Assembly (NCBI GenBank): GCA_002439875.1
Contig: DJQB01000039.1
Coordinates: forward strand, 1 to 9,089
Direction of reading: 5' to 3'
Source: Bacteroidales bacterium UBA6397
GTDB lineage: Bacteria > Bacteroidota > Bacteroidia > Bacteroidales > UBA932
DNA: 9,089 nucleotides
Shown: positions 1-6,438 of the stretch, piece by piece
How the letters are laid out: each line of letters opens with the position of its first letter
Numbering within the stretch: position 1 is the first letter of the stretch
Translations under genes and position numbers: made by a program
The notes under the pieces: generated by a model
Database searches by the model: none
The model's input: the letters and a program-made list of their open reading frames with translations, nothing else
What the model was told of the DNA's origin: nothing

Positions 1-626
1 CGGACCATATTCCTTAAAAAGCGGTCGGCGCGGATGGTGAAGACGAGGTAGTCGCCTTCCTCGGCTGGGTAGCCCATGAGTCTGACGTGGTCGGGGGAAT
101 ATGCCTCCCAGCGCGCCAGGGTGACGGTGCAGATGGAGGTCTTGTTGTCGCTGCCGACTTTTTCAAAGCAGCTGAAGTCGTGTTCTCCCAAAAGGTCCAA
201 CGCCGCGCGGTTCATTTTCCCGACATCCAGAGGGAAGGTGTAGAGGTAGGAATATTCCCGCATGAAAGGATCCCTGCGGCGATGGATAAAGTACTTGTAC
301 TCACGCTGTGTGGCATCGAACCGGGCGTGAAATTCCGGAGCGCAAGGTTCGATCGAATGAACCTTGATTCCGGTGGGTAAAATGGCATTTATTTTGTAGC
401 CAACCGCGCTTGCGTCAATGTCCGGACTGGAGGTCTCGAAGTGTGCGACGTAATTGATCGCGTTGACCTTTGAATCCGTCCTCCCGGCTCCTGTGACGGC
501 AATTTTCTCCTTCAAGAGAGTCGAAAGAGCATTCTGAAGACACTCCTGAACGGTTGTTGCTTGTTTTTGAATCTGCCAACCGCAGAATGACGAACCGTCA
601 TAGGAAAGGGTGATCCGGTAACGCAT
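1..626 (-). CDS. truA: tRNA pseudouridine(38-40) synthase TruA, 3' end cut off by the window
   Basis: TruA converts uridines 38-40 of the tRNA anticodon stem to pseudouridine in the cytoplasm. Translating the minus strand from the ATG at 626-624 gives 208 residues with no stop before the edge. The start MRYRITLSYDGSSFCGWQIQ matches the family N-terminus (YDG..F.GWQ). GAGRTD at 46-51 holds the catalytic aspartate, Asp51. EFHARFDAT (98-106), YKYFI (110-114) and the C-terminal FLRNMVR (203-209, last codon partial) are further TruA hallmarks. Roughly 40-60 residues should lie beyond the edge. The residues after the catalytic Asp read SKVNAIN, where most TruA proteins have xGVHAxx; this is an oddity and not a loss of the catalytic residue. 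The gene is divergent from the Bat operon, with only 44 bases between start codons, and has no obvious functional tie to it. Confidence 0.95.
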   Translation of the reverse strand, partial: MRYRITLSYDGSSFCGWQIQKQATTVQECLQNALSTLLKEKIAVTGAGRTDSKVNAINYVAHFETSSPDIDASAVGYKINAILPTGIKVHSIEPCAPEFHARFDATQREYKYFIHRRRDPFMREYSYLYTFPLDVGKMNRAALDLLGEHDFSCFEKVGSDNKTSICTVTLARWEAYSPDHVRLMGYPAEEGDYLVFTIRADRFLRNMV

Positions 627-670
627 TTTAAGGATTGTTTAGATTGCAAAAATAGTAAAAACAGTATAAT
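627..670. promoter_or_regulatory. Divergent truA/moxR intergenic region
   Basis: This 44-base A/T-rich spacer separates two divergent start codons and must hold the 5' signals of truA. On the + strand I see no convincing TAnnTTTG element and no Shine-Dalgarno sequence in front of moxR. TATAAT occurs directly before the moxR ATG (666-671), but it lies too close to the start codon to act as a normal -10/-7. The operon promoter may therefore be weak or non-consensus, or lie inside the truA coding region. The A-rich stretch before the ATG is typical of Bacteroidota translation starts that lack an SD. Confidence 0.4.
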
Positions 671-677
671 ATGGAAA
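647..677 (-). promoter_or_regulatory. Putative Bacteroidota-type promoter for truA
   Basis: On the minus strand, TATTTTTG (654-647) fits the Bacteroidota -7 consensus TAnnTTTG exactly. TTTC (677-674) lies 19 bases upstream, where the -33 TTTG/TTG element is expected. Transcription would start around 640, leaving a leader of about 15 bases before the truA ATG. The -33 element would lie inside the first codons of moxR. This rests on motif matching alone in an A/T-rich spacer, where chance matches are fairly likely. Confidence 0.45.
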
Positions 678-1663
678 GTGTAAACATCAAGGAACTCAAC
701 GACAGGATCCAGAAGGAGAGCGCCTTCGTGGACATGCTGTCGCTTGAGATGGGAAAGGTCATCATCGGACAGAAGCAGTTGGTGGAGAACTTGTTGATCG
801 GTCTTCTCGCCAACGGACATATTCTTCTGGAAGGTGTGCCTGGATTGGCGAAAACATTGGCTATCAGTACTTTGTCCAAGGCGATAGACGCGAAGTTCAG
901 CCGTATCCAGTTCACTCCTGACCTTCTTCCTGCGGACCTCATCGGTACTATGATATATTCACAGAGAGACGAGTCGTTCGAGGTGCATAAAGGACCGGTC
1001 TTCGCGAACTTCGTTCTTGCGGATGAGATCAACCGTAGCCCGGCGAAGGTTCAGTCAGCCCTTCTGGAGGCTATGCAGGAGCGTCAGGTGACGATCGGTG
1101 ACCAGACGTTCAAACTTCCGGAGCCGTTCCTCGTTATGGCTACCCAGAACCCTATTGAGCAGGAGGGAACATACCCGCTTCCTGAGGCTCAGGTGGACCG
1201 TTTCATGTTGAAAGTGATCGTAAGCTATCCAAAGAAGGAAGAGGAAAGGCAGATCATCAGGATGAATAATTCGGGCGAGTTCCCGACAGTCAATCCGGTG
1301 ATCAAGCCGGAGGACATCGTGAGGGCCAGAAGCGTTGTGAGGGATGTCTATATGGACGAAAAGATTGAGCGGTACATAGTTGACATCGTCTATGCAACAC
1401 GTACTCCGGACGATTATGGTTTGGGTAAGGTTAAGGATCTCATTTCGTTCGGTGCATCACCTCGTGCGAGCATCTCATTGTCAATGGCTTCCAAGGCCTA
1501 TGCTTTCATCAAGAGAAGAGGGTATGTCATCCCTGAGGATGTCAGGGCTGTCTGCAACGAGGTTCTGCGTCACAGAATTGGCTTGACCTACGAGGCCGAG
1601 GCGGAGAACGTCACGACCGAGCAGATCATCGCCGAAGTGCTCAATGCCGTACAGGTTCCGTAA
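671..1663 (+). CDS. moxR: MoxR-family AAA+ ATPase of the Bat operon
   Basis: This 330-residue cytoplasmic ATPase belongs to the MoxR group of AAA+ proteins, which act as chaperone-like remodelers of vWA-domain partners. The full set of ATPase motifs is visible: Walker A GVPGLAKT (55-62), Walker B VLADEIN (115-121, Asp118 and Glu119), sensor 1 ATQNP (157-161), EAQVDRF with arginine 177 (172-178), and the sensor 2 region GASPRAS (261-267, Arg265). The helical lid fills the C-terminus. The length is normal for the family and nothing is missing. The ATG at 671 is chosen because the IKELNDRI start resembles other Bat-operon MoxR proteins and there is no better upstream start. It is the first gene of the operon, followed by a DUF58 gene as in most MoxR clusters. 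ATP hydrolysis is well supported; the client is inferred to be one or more of the neighbouring vWA proteins. Confidence 0.95.
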   Translation: MESVNIKELNDRIQKESAFVDMLSLEMGKVIIGQKQLVENLLIGLLANGHILLEGVPGLAKTLAISTLSKAIDAKFSRIQFTPDLLPADLIGTMIYSQRDESFEVHKGPVFANFVLADEINRSPAKVQSALLEAMQERQVTIGDQTFKLPEPFLVMATQNPIEQEGTYPLPEAQVDRFMLKVIVSYPKKEEERQIIRMNNSGEFPTVNPVIKPEDIVRARSVVRDVYMDEKIERYIVDIVYATRTPDDYGLGKVKDLISFGASPRASISLSMASKAYAFIKRRGYVIPEDVRAVCNEVLRHRIGLTYEAEAENVTTEQIIAEVLNAVQVP

Positions 1664-1707
1664 TGGCTCAAAAGGATTTCCCAAGATTAGAGGGTTGTTT
1701 TAAATGA
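1663..1707 (+). CDS. Possible 14-codon coupled mini-ORF in the moxR-DUF58 gap
   Basis: The moxR stop reads TAATG, and the overlapping ATG (1663-1665) opens a 14-codon frame, MAQKDFPRLEGCFK, ending in TGA at 1705-1707. That stop overlaps a further ATG at 1704 (ATGA). The second ATG opens an 11-codon frame, MILINQIEYGG, ending at 1739, past the DUF58 start at 1729. I recognise neither peptide. The chain could pass ribosomes from moxR to the DUF58 gene, or it could be chance in a 65-base gap. There is no codon-level evidence for a functional peptide. Confidence 0.15.
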   Translation: MAQKDFPRLEGCFK

Positions 1708-1728
1708 TTCTTATTAATCAAATTGAAT

Positions 1729-2622
1729 ATGGCGGCTAATTCCTCAGCCAATGAGCTCCTCCGCAAGGTCCGCAAGATAGAGATCCGCACCAGGGCTCTG
1801 TCCCATCAGATTTTTGCGGGTGAATATCACAGCGCCTTCAAGGGCCGTGGAATGGCCTTCAGTGAGGTGCGTGAGTACCAGTACGGGGATGATGTGCGTT
1901 CTATGGACTGGAATGTGACCGCGCGTCTGCGCTCTCCTTATGTCAAGGTTTTTGAGGAGGAGAGGGAGATGACGGTTGTCCTTCTGATCGACATCAGCCG
2001 TTCCGGCCTTTTCGGAACGAGCGGGATGACGAAGAGGGATTTGATCGCGGAGATTGCGGCGGTGCTAAGTTTCTCGGCCATAATCAACAACGACAAGGTC
2101 GGGGCGCTTTTCTTCAGTGACAGGGTGGAGGAATTCATTCCGCCGAAGAAAGGCCGCAGCCATCTGCTTCACATCATCCGTGAGATCATCGAGCTTAAGC
2201 CTAAGTCCAACGGGACCGATGTCGGACAGGCTTTGCGGTACCTGACGAACGCGATGAAGAAAAAGTGCACGGCTTTCGTACTTTCGGACATGCTGGATGC
2301 CAATCCTGACGGTTCGCCACGCTATGAGGATGCCCTGAAGGTGGCCCGCAACCGTCACGACATTTCTGTCATCAAGGTTCACGACCCCCGCGAGAGGACG
2401 ATTCCTGATGTCGGTCTGGTTCACGTCAAGGATTCCGAGACAGGAGAGTCCGCCTGGATCAACACTTCCAGCAGGAAGACTAGGATGGAGTACTCAAAGT
2501 GGTTCGGCACAGTCGAGGATGGGGAGAGGAAGTTGTTCAACCGCTATAAGATTGATTCTGTGGACATCGCCACGAATCAGGATTATGTCAAGGGGCTGAT
2601 GACATTTTTCGGGAGGAGATAG
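1729..2622 (+). CDS. DUF58 domain protein (vWA-like), MoxR partner
   Basis: This is a 297-residue soluble protein with no signal peptide or membrane span. The N-terminal third carries the DUF58 signature: GEYHSAFKGRGMAFSEVREY at 31-50, then YGDDVRSMDWNVTARLRSP at 52-70 and KVFEEERE at 73-80. Next comes a vWA-like fold with VVLLIDISRS (83-92). Its D88-x-S90-x-S92, together with T163 in NGTD and D187 in LSDMLD, makes up a complete MIDAS-like metal site. Genes of this family almost always follow moxR, and a MoxR-DUF58 interaction is the usual proposal. I chose the ATG at 1729; an in-frame TTG at 1723 would add two residues but is a weaker start codon. The 65-base gap after moxR is the largest in the operon. 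The stop is two bases before the next start. The family is certain; the biochemical role is unknown. Confidence 0.92.
   Translation: MAANSSANELLRKVRKIEIRTRALSHQIFAGEYHSAFKGRGMAFSEVREYQYGDDVRSMDWNVTARLRSPYVKVFEEEREMTVVLLIDISRSGLFGTSGMTKRDLIAEIAAVLSFSAIINNDKVGALFFSDRVEEFIPPKKGRSHLLHIIREIIELKPKSNGTDVGQALRYLTNAMKKKCTAFVLSDMLDANPDGSPRYEDALKVARNRHDISVIKVHDPRERTIPDVGLVHVKDSETGESAWINTSSRKTRMEYSKWFGTVEDGERKLFNRYKIDSVDIATNQDYVKGLMTFFGRR
2611..2618 (+). promoter_or_regulatory. Shine-Dalgarno sequence for the membrane-protein gene at 2625
   Basis: GGGAGGAG lies six bases before the ATG at 2625, within the last codons of the DUF58 gene. It supports this start. Strong SD motifs are uncommon in Bacteroidota, so it is worth marking, although it also encodes Gly-Arg-Arg of the upstream protein. 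Confidence 0.5.
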
Positions 2623-2624
2623 AG

Positions 2625-3671
2625 ATGAAGAAATTGATTTACGGATTCATGCTTTTAGGTGCCGTGGTGTTGTCGATCGTGGCTTCCGGACAGCAGGCTC
2701 CGCAAAGTAAAGGAATGTTGATAAGGTCGGAGGATTCCTTTCTGGAGCCTCTCCAGAAACGTGACTCGGCCTTGATCGGCGACCAGTTCCGCTACGGGTT
2801 CCACCTCAAGGACGTTGCGGAGGGCACCCGTTTCGCCCTGCCTGATTTCTCCAAGGGATTTATGGACAGCGTCGAGATTGTCCTGCCTTTCATGATGGAC
2901 ACGGTCAAGGTCCAGGGTAAAAAGAGTGAGCCAAAGTCGTACGACATAGATGTCTCTATGATCATAACATCCTTTGACGAAGGAAGATACGAACTTTTGC
3001 CGCTGTCATTGGTGAGGGCTTCAGGAGTGGACAGGATTGACACTCTGGTTTTCGCTTCAAAGACACTTGACATCTTTACGATGCCGGTGGACACTACCAC
3101 CTACCAGATTCACGACATCAAAGGCCAAATCCGCTACCCGCTTAAGGTGTCGGAGGTGATCCCTTATGTTTTAGGAATATGGGCTGCCGCGGTCATCGTC
3201 ATCCTGATCTGGGCTTTCTTCGCGATGAGGCGGAAGAAAGAGGGGAGTGTCACCCACAAGGATCCTCCATACCTGGTGGCCCTGCGCAGGCTTGATCATT
3301 TCCGTGGCAGCAAATACTGGGCGCCGGAGAAACAGAAGACATTCTATTCCGGAATCACGGACGCGCTGAGGGAATATATTGACGCCCGCTATGGCATCGA
3401 CGCCATGGAGATGACGACAGCTGAGATATTCAAGGAACTGAAATCTTCCGGTGTCCCTGCTGATCTTTATGAGGAGATGAAGAAGCTTTTCGAGACGGCC
3501 GACTTCGTGAAGTTCGCCAAGGCTTCGGCCTCGGATGAGGAGAACGCCGCCGCGCTCCCTGCCGCGGTGCGCTTTGTGACAGTTACCTATCAGTCTCAAC
3601 TTGCCGAAGAGGAGGCCGCAAGAAAGGCGGCTGAGGCAAAATCTTCGGCTAAAAAAGGAGGTGAGGCGTAA
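2625..3671 (+). CDS. Bat-operon membrane protein with a periplasmic domain, one span and a helical cytoplasmic domain
   Basis: This 348-residue protein sits between the DUF58 and batA genes, a position occupied by an unnamed or DUF4381-like protein in Bat operons. An N-terminal signal peptide (1-22, cleavage probably after ASG) precedes a periplasmic, probably beta-rich domain (about 25-175). One transmembrane segment follows (about 180-200, YVLGIWAAAVIVILIWAFF), then the basic stop-transfer MRRKK. The cytoplasmic part (about 214-322) is helical and resembles the C-terminal cytoplasmic domain of BatD in this window: both share FY...AL, a mid-domain GV, and a (D/E)FV/A(K/R)(F/Y) motif. The last 23 residues are a highly charged Ala/Glu/Lys tail that may be a coiled coil. 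The layout is like a shortened BatD, suggesting the two proteins are paralogous or work as a pair. The function is unknown; membrane anchoring of MoxR or DUF58 is an inference. Confidence 0.85.
   Translation: MKKLIYGFMLLGAVVLSIVASGQQAPQSKGMLIRSEDSFLEPLQKRDSALIGDQFRYGFHLKDVAEGTRFALPDFSKGFMDSVEIVLPFMMDTVKVQGKKSEPKSYDIDVSMIITSFDEGRYELLPLSLVRASGVDRIDTLVFASKTLDIFTMPVDTTTYQIHDIKGQIRYPLKVSEVIPYVLGIWAAAVIVILIWAFFAMRRKKEGSVTHKDPPYLVALRRLDHFRGSKYWAPEKQKTFYSGITDALREYIDARYGIDAMEMTTAEIFKELKSSGVPADLYEEMKKLFETADFVKFAKASASDEENAAALPAAVRFVTVTYQSQLAEEEAARKAAEAKSSAKKGGEA
3654..3664 (+). promoter_or_regulatory. Near-perfect Shine-Dalgarno sequence for batA
   Basis: AAAGGAGGTGA lies six bases before the batA ATG and is fully complementary to the usual bacterial 16S rRNA 3' end. 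It sits in the last codons of the upstream gene, whose TAA overlaps the batA ATG by one base (TAATG). In Bacteroidota, where SD use is rare, this is unusual; the need to encode Lys-Gly-Gly-Glu could also explain it. Confidence 0.55.
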
Positions 3672-4654
3672 TGTTCTTTGAATATCCTAAATTACTTTGG
3701 CTGTTAGTGGTCCCGGCTCTGCTGGTTCTGCGTTATCTGTACGTGGAACTAAAGGACAGAAGGCCGCATTTGAGGGTGTCAAGTGTCACTCCTTGGAAAA
3801 AGGGAGGAAATACGATACTTGGCGTGATCCGGCATATTCCTTTTGTCTTTAGGATCGCGGCGCTTTCGCTGATTGTTGTGGCTATAGCCCGCCCACGTTC
3901 ATCCACTAAGGTTGAAAAGGTTGACACGGAGGGAATTGACATAGTGCTTGCGATGGATGTCTCGACCAGTATGCTGGCTCGTGATTTCACACCTGACCGA
4001 ATCAGCGCCGCGAAGGACATTGCCATCGAGTTCATCGCCCAGAGACCTTCCGACAGGATGGGTATCGTGGTGTTTGCCGGCGAGAGTTACACCCAGTGTC
4101 CGTTGACTACAGACAGGGCGACTCTGATCAACTTGATGAAGGAAGTCTCCACCGACTTGATCGAGGACGGTACTGCAATCGGCAACGGACTTGCCACAGC
4201 CGTTGCCAGAATCAAGGATTCCGATGCCAAGAGCCGTGTGGTTATCCTTCTGACTGATGGTGTGAACAACTGCGGAGAGATTTCTCCTGAGACCGCCGCC
4301 GAGATTGCCAAGACCTACGGAATAAGGGTATACACTATCGGGGTCGGAGCCAATGGGGAGGCTCCATACCCTGTGATGACTCCGTGGGGAGTCCAGATGC
4401 AGAATGTCAAGGTTGAACTTGACGAGAAGCTGCTCTCCAACATAGCTTCGATGACGGGTGGAAAATATTTCAGAGCCACCGACAACACGAAACTTGCGGA
4501 AATATATTCGGACATCAACAAGATGGAGAAGGCCCGCACGACAATCGACAGTTTCCCGGTCTACAAGGAGCTGTTCGGCACTTACGCCCTTGCGGCTTTG
4601 ATCTGCCTTTTGTTGGAAGCTCTTGTTAAACTGTTGATAAGGAGGTTGCCATGA
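3671..4654 (+). CDS. batA: BatA, membrane vWA-domain protein
   Basis: This 327-residue inner-membrane protein has a vWA domain between membrane segments. The spans are about 7-24 and 56-74 at the N-terminus and 303-323 at the C-terminus. The loop between the first two is basic (KDRRPHLR..WKK) and so probably cytoplasmic. By the positive-inside rule the vWA domain (about 88-290) would then be periplasmic and the C-terminal LLIRRLP cytoplasmic. The MIDAS set is complete: D96-x-S98-x-S100 in AMDVSTSM, T168 in DGTAIG, D196 in LLTDGVNN. Length and topology match BatA proteins. The gene overlaps its upstream neighbour by one base and batB by four (ATGA), so its translation is coupled to both. BatA and BatB are related vWA proteins thought to form complexes. 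BatA was tied to aerotolerance in B. fragilis, but the ligand bound at the MIDAS is not known. Confidence 0.95.
   Translation: MFFEYPKLLWLLVVPALLVLRYLYVELKDRRPHLRVSSVTPWKKGGNTILGVIRHIPFVFRIAALSLIVVAIARPRSSTKVEKVDTEGIDIVLAMDVSTSMLARDFTPDRISAAKDIAIEFIAQRPSDRMGIVVFAGESYTQCPLTTDRATLINLMKEVSTDLIEDGTAIGNGLATAVARIKDSDAKSRVVILLTDGVNNCGEISPETAAEIAKTYGIRVYTIGVGANGEAPYPVMTPWGVQMQNVKVELDEKLLSNIASMTGGKYFRATDNTKLAEIYSDINKMEKARTTIDSFPVYKELFGTYALAALICLLLEALVKLLIRRLP
4639..4645 (+). promoter_or_regulatory. Shine-Dalgarno sequence for batB
   Basis: AAGGAGG lies five bases before the batB ATG at 4651, within the end of batA. It supports that start codon and reinitiation across the ATGA overlap. Confidence 0.55.
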
Positions 4655-5658
4655 TAATATTCGCAGCACCGCATTATCTTTTGCTTTTGCTCCTGATTCC
4701 ATTCTTTTTCCTTGGAATGGGACTTTTGCAGTGGAACAGGCGTCGCCGTCTGCGCAAATTCGGAGACGAGACACTGGTGAGCGAGTTGATGCCATCATGG
4801 TCTCGCAACAAGTTGTGGGTGAGGACGGTTCTGTTCTCATTGGCTTTCTTTTTCTTTGTGATAGGTCTTTCCAGGCCTCAGATAGGCGCTAAACTTAAGG
4901 AACACAAGACCAAAGGAGCGGAAATCATGATCGCCCTTGACGTGTCCAACTCTATGCTTGCCAAGGATTACTCTCCTAACCGGTTGGAAAGGGCCAAACT
5001 GGCGATTTCCAGAATCACTGACAAACTTCAGGATGACCGGATCGGCCTGATTGTGTTCGCCGGAACATCTTTCGTCCAATTGCCGATCACATCGGACTAT
5101 GTGAGCGCCAAGATGTTTCTGAACTCCATTTCTACAGAGTCAGTCCCTATTCAGGGAACCGCGATCGGTGACGCGATCAACACTGCGATACGCGGGTTCA
5201 GCGCACAGAGCGAGCACAGCCGCGCGATCATCGTGATCACAGATGGCGAGAACCACGAGGACGATGCCGTGGCCGCTGCCAAGCAAGCCGCTGAAGCCGG
5301 GATCAAGGTCTATACAATCGGAGTCGGATCCGCTGACGGCCAGCCTATTCCGATGGACGGTGGCCTTTTGAAGGACAAGGACGGGAACATTGTGGTTACC
5401 CATCTGGACGAGGAGACGCTCAAGGAAGTCGCTTCCGCAGGAGGCGGCGTTTACGTCCATGCCGGCAATGATGAGTTTGGTCTGACTCCAATCATCAACG
5501 ACATACGCAAGATGGAGGATGAGGAATATAATTCCGTGGTCTTTGAGGAATATGACGAGCAGTTTATGTATTTTCTCGGAATAGCGTTGGCGCTCTTCGC
5601 CATTGAGATGCTCATTGGGGAAAGACGCTCCCGCAGACATTTGTTTGAGGAAAAGTGA
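4651..5658 (+). CDS. batB: BatB, membrane vWA-domain protein
   Basis: This 335-residue protein has the same layout as BatA: spans at about 7-27 and 56-74, a vWA domain (about 90-295), and a C-terminal span (about 305-322) followed by a basic tail, GERRSRRHLFEEK. The MIDAS set is complete, with D97-x-S99-x-S101 in ALDVSNSM, T170 in QGTAIG and D198 in ITDGENHEDD. BatA and BatB share the spacing of all these motifs, the YTIGVG segment and the KME segment near the end of the domain, so they look like an ancient tandem duplication. The acidic run after the third metal residue (ENHEDD) marks BatB off from BatA. The start ATG overlaps the batA stop as ATGA; the stop overlaps the batC start as TGATG. 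Function as for BatA: probable metal-dependent adhesion or complex assembly in the envelope, not biochemically defined. Confidence 0.95.
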   Translation: MIIFAAPHYLLLLLLIPFFFLGMGLLQWNRRRRLRKFGDETLVSELMPSWSRNKLWVRTVLFSLAFFFFVIGLSRPQIGAKLKEHKTKGAEIMIALDVSNSMLAKDYSPNRLERAKLAISRITDKLQDDRIGLIVFAGTSFVQLPITSDYVSAKMFLNSISTESVPIQGTAIGDAINTAIRGFSAQSEHSRAIIVITDGENHEDDAVAAAKQAAEAGIKVYTIGVGSADGQPIPMDGGLLKDKDGNIVVTHLDEETLKEVASAGGGVYVHAGNDEFGLTPIINDIRKMEDEEYNSVVFEEYDEQFMYFLGIALALFAIEMLIGERRSRRHLFEEK

Positions 5659-6434
5659 TGAAGACTATTTTGAAATATTCATTGACGTTATTATTGCTGA
5701 TGCTTTCCTGTGTGGTGGCCTCAGCTCAGACTGACCGTAAGGAGGTTCGTGCCGGCAACCGACAGTTCAAGAAATGCAACTGGCAGAACGCTGAGATTGA
5801 GTACCGTAAGGCTCAGGTGAAGGACTCCTCGTCATTCGCGGCCAATTACAACCTTGCCGGGGCTCTTTATCGTGAGGGTAATTTCGACGAGGCCGGAAAG
5901 TCCTTGGAAAGATTGAAGGACGTGGCTCCGGTGTCGGCCAACTCCGCTGATTATTACTATAATCTTGGTAATATTGCCGTCCGGAAGAAGGACTGGAAGT
6001 CGGCTGTGGATGCCTATAGGCTGTCTTTGCTCCGCAATCCAGGCGATCTGGACGCTAAGGAGAATTACGCTTACGCCAAACAGATGTTGAAGAACGAAGG
6101 TGGAGGTGGCGGTGGTGATGACCAACAGAATCCGGATCAAAACAACGACCAAAAACAGAACGGTCAGAACAACAACGACCAGAATCAGAATAATAATCAG
6201 AATCAAAACAACAATCAGGGCCAGAATAATGATCAGAACAAAGGTCAGAATCAAGGTGATCAACCTAAACCGCAGCCACAGCAAGGCGAAGGGCAGGGCG
6301 ATGCCAAGATTTCGCCGCAGCAGGCCCAGCAGATGCTGAAGGCTGTGCAGACCCGCGAGAAGGAAACCCAGGACAAGGTCAACAAGGAGAAAGCGGCCCT
6401 AATGAAATCACGTCAAAAGGAAAAGAATTGGTAA
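5658..6434 (+). CDS. batC: BatC, secreted TPR protein with an Asn/Gln-rich linker
   Basis: This is a 258-residue protein with a signal peptide (1-23; hydrophobic core LTLLLLML, cleavage probably after ASA). TPR-like helical repeats span about 28-135, with clear repeats around FAANYNLAGALYREGNFDEA and DYYYNLGNIAVRKKDWKSA. A glycine hexamer (148-153) leads into a low-complexity Asn/Gln/Asp linker (about 154-210). The charged C-terminal helix starts ISPQQAQQMLKAV (218-230) and ends KEKNW; this closing segment and terminal NW are characteristic of BatC. The likely location is the periplasm, where the TPRs would bind BatA/BatB or BatD. I chose the ATG at 5658, which overlaps the batB stop by one base; a GTG at 5655 would add one residue. 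There is no obvious SD directly before it, but the 1-base overlap suggests coupled translation. Confidence 0.93.
   Translation: MKTILKYSLTLLLLMLSCVVASAQTDRKEVRAGNRQFKKCNWQNAEIEYRKAQVKDSSSFAANYNLAGALYREGNFDEAGKSLERLKDVAPVSANSADYYYNLGNIAVRKKDWKSAVDAYRLSLLRNPGDLDAKENYAYAKQMLKNEGGGGGGDDQQNPDQNNDQKQNGQNNNDQNQNNNQNQNNNQGQNNDQNKGQNQGDQPKPQPQQGEGQGDAKISPQQAQQMLKAVQTREKETQDKVNKEKAALMKSRQKEKNW
6099..6293 (+). repeat. Low-complexity Gly then Asn/Gln coding tract in batC
   Basis: Six glycine codons (GGT/GGA/GGC, 6099-6116) are followed by an imperfect repeat of AAC/AAT, CAG/CAA and GAC/GAT codons, with units such as CAGAATAATAAT. Asn and Gln dominate the encoded linker from residue 154 to about 200, before a Pro/Gln stretch. 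Synonymous codons are mixed, so protein-level selection for a flexible polar linker seems as likely as recent slippage. The minus strand of this tract encodes an artificially hydrophobic Ile/Val/Leu frame. Confidence 0.85.
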
Positions 6435-6438
6435 TAGG

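Noticed and set aside
87..380. Plus-strand 97-residue ORF at the left edge
   Set aside because: It lies opposite truA, whose motifs are unmistakable on the minus strand.
512..820. Minus-strand ORF crossing the truA/moxR gap
   Set aside because: It reads truA in the wrong frame and crosses the start of moxR; it has no family features.
1664..1728. Internal promoter or terminator between moxR and the DUF58 gene
   Set aside because: I found no TAnnTTTG element and no stable hairpin followed by a T run in this 65-base gap.
3899..4840. Long 313-residue minus-strand ORF over batA and the start of batB
   Set aside because: It lies opposite two well-supported vWA genes, has no recognisable motif, and reads as a His/Arg/Ser-rich shadow of the sense codons.
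5658..5730. Lipoprotein signal (MLSC) in BatC
   Set aside because: A Cys follows the hydrophobic core, but Met sits at the -3 position and a good SPI site (ASA before Gln24) follows, so ordinary secretion is more likely.
5832..6284. Minus-strand ORF of 150 residues that looks like a strongly hydrophobic membrane protein
   Set aside because: Its Ile/Val/Leu runs are simply the reverse complement of the Asn/Gln/Asp codons of the batC linker, and BatC is clearly real.
6117..6290. CRISPR or tandem repeat array
   Set aside because: The repetition is codon-level, imperfect and lacks spacers; it is in frame within batC.
6100..6339. Plus-strand 79-residue ORF rich in Ile/Arg/Thr within batC
   Set aside because: It is a +1-frame reading of the same low-complexity tract, with no independent support.
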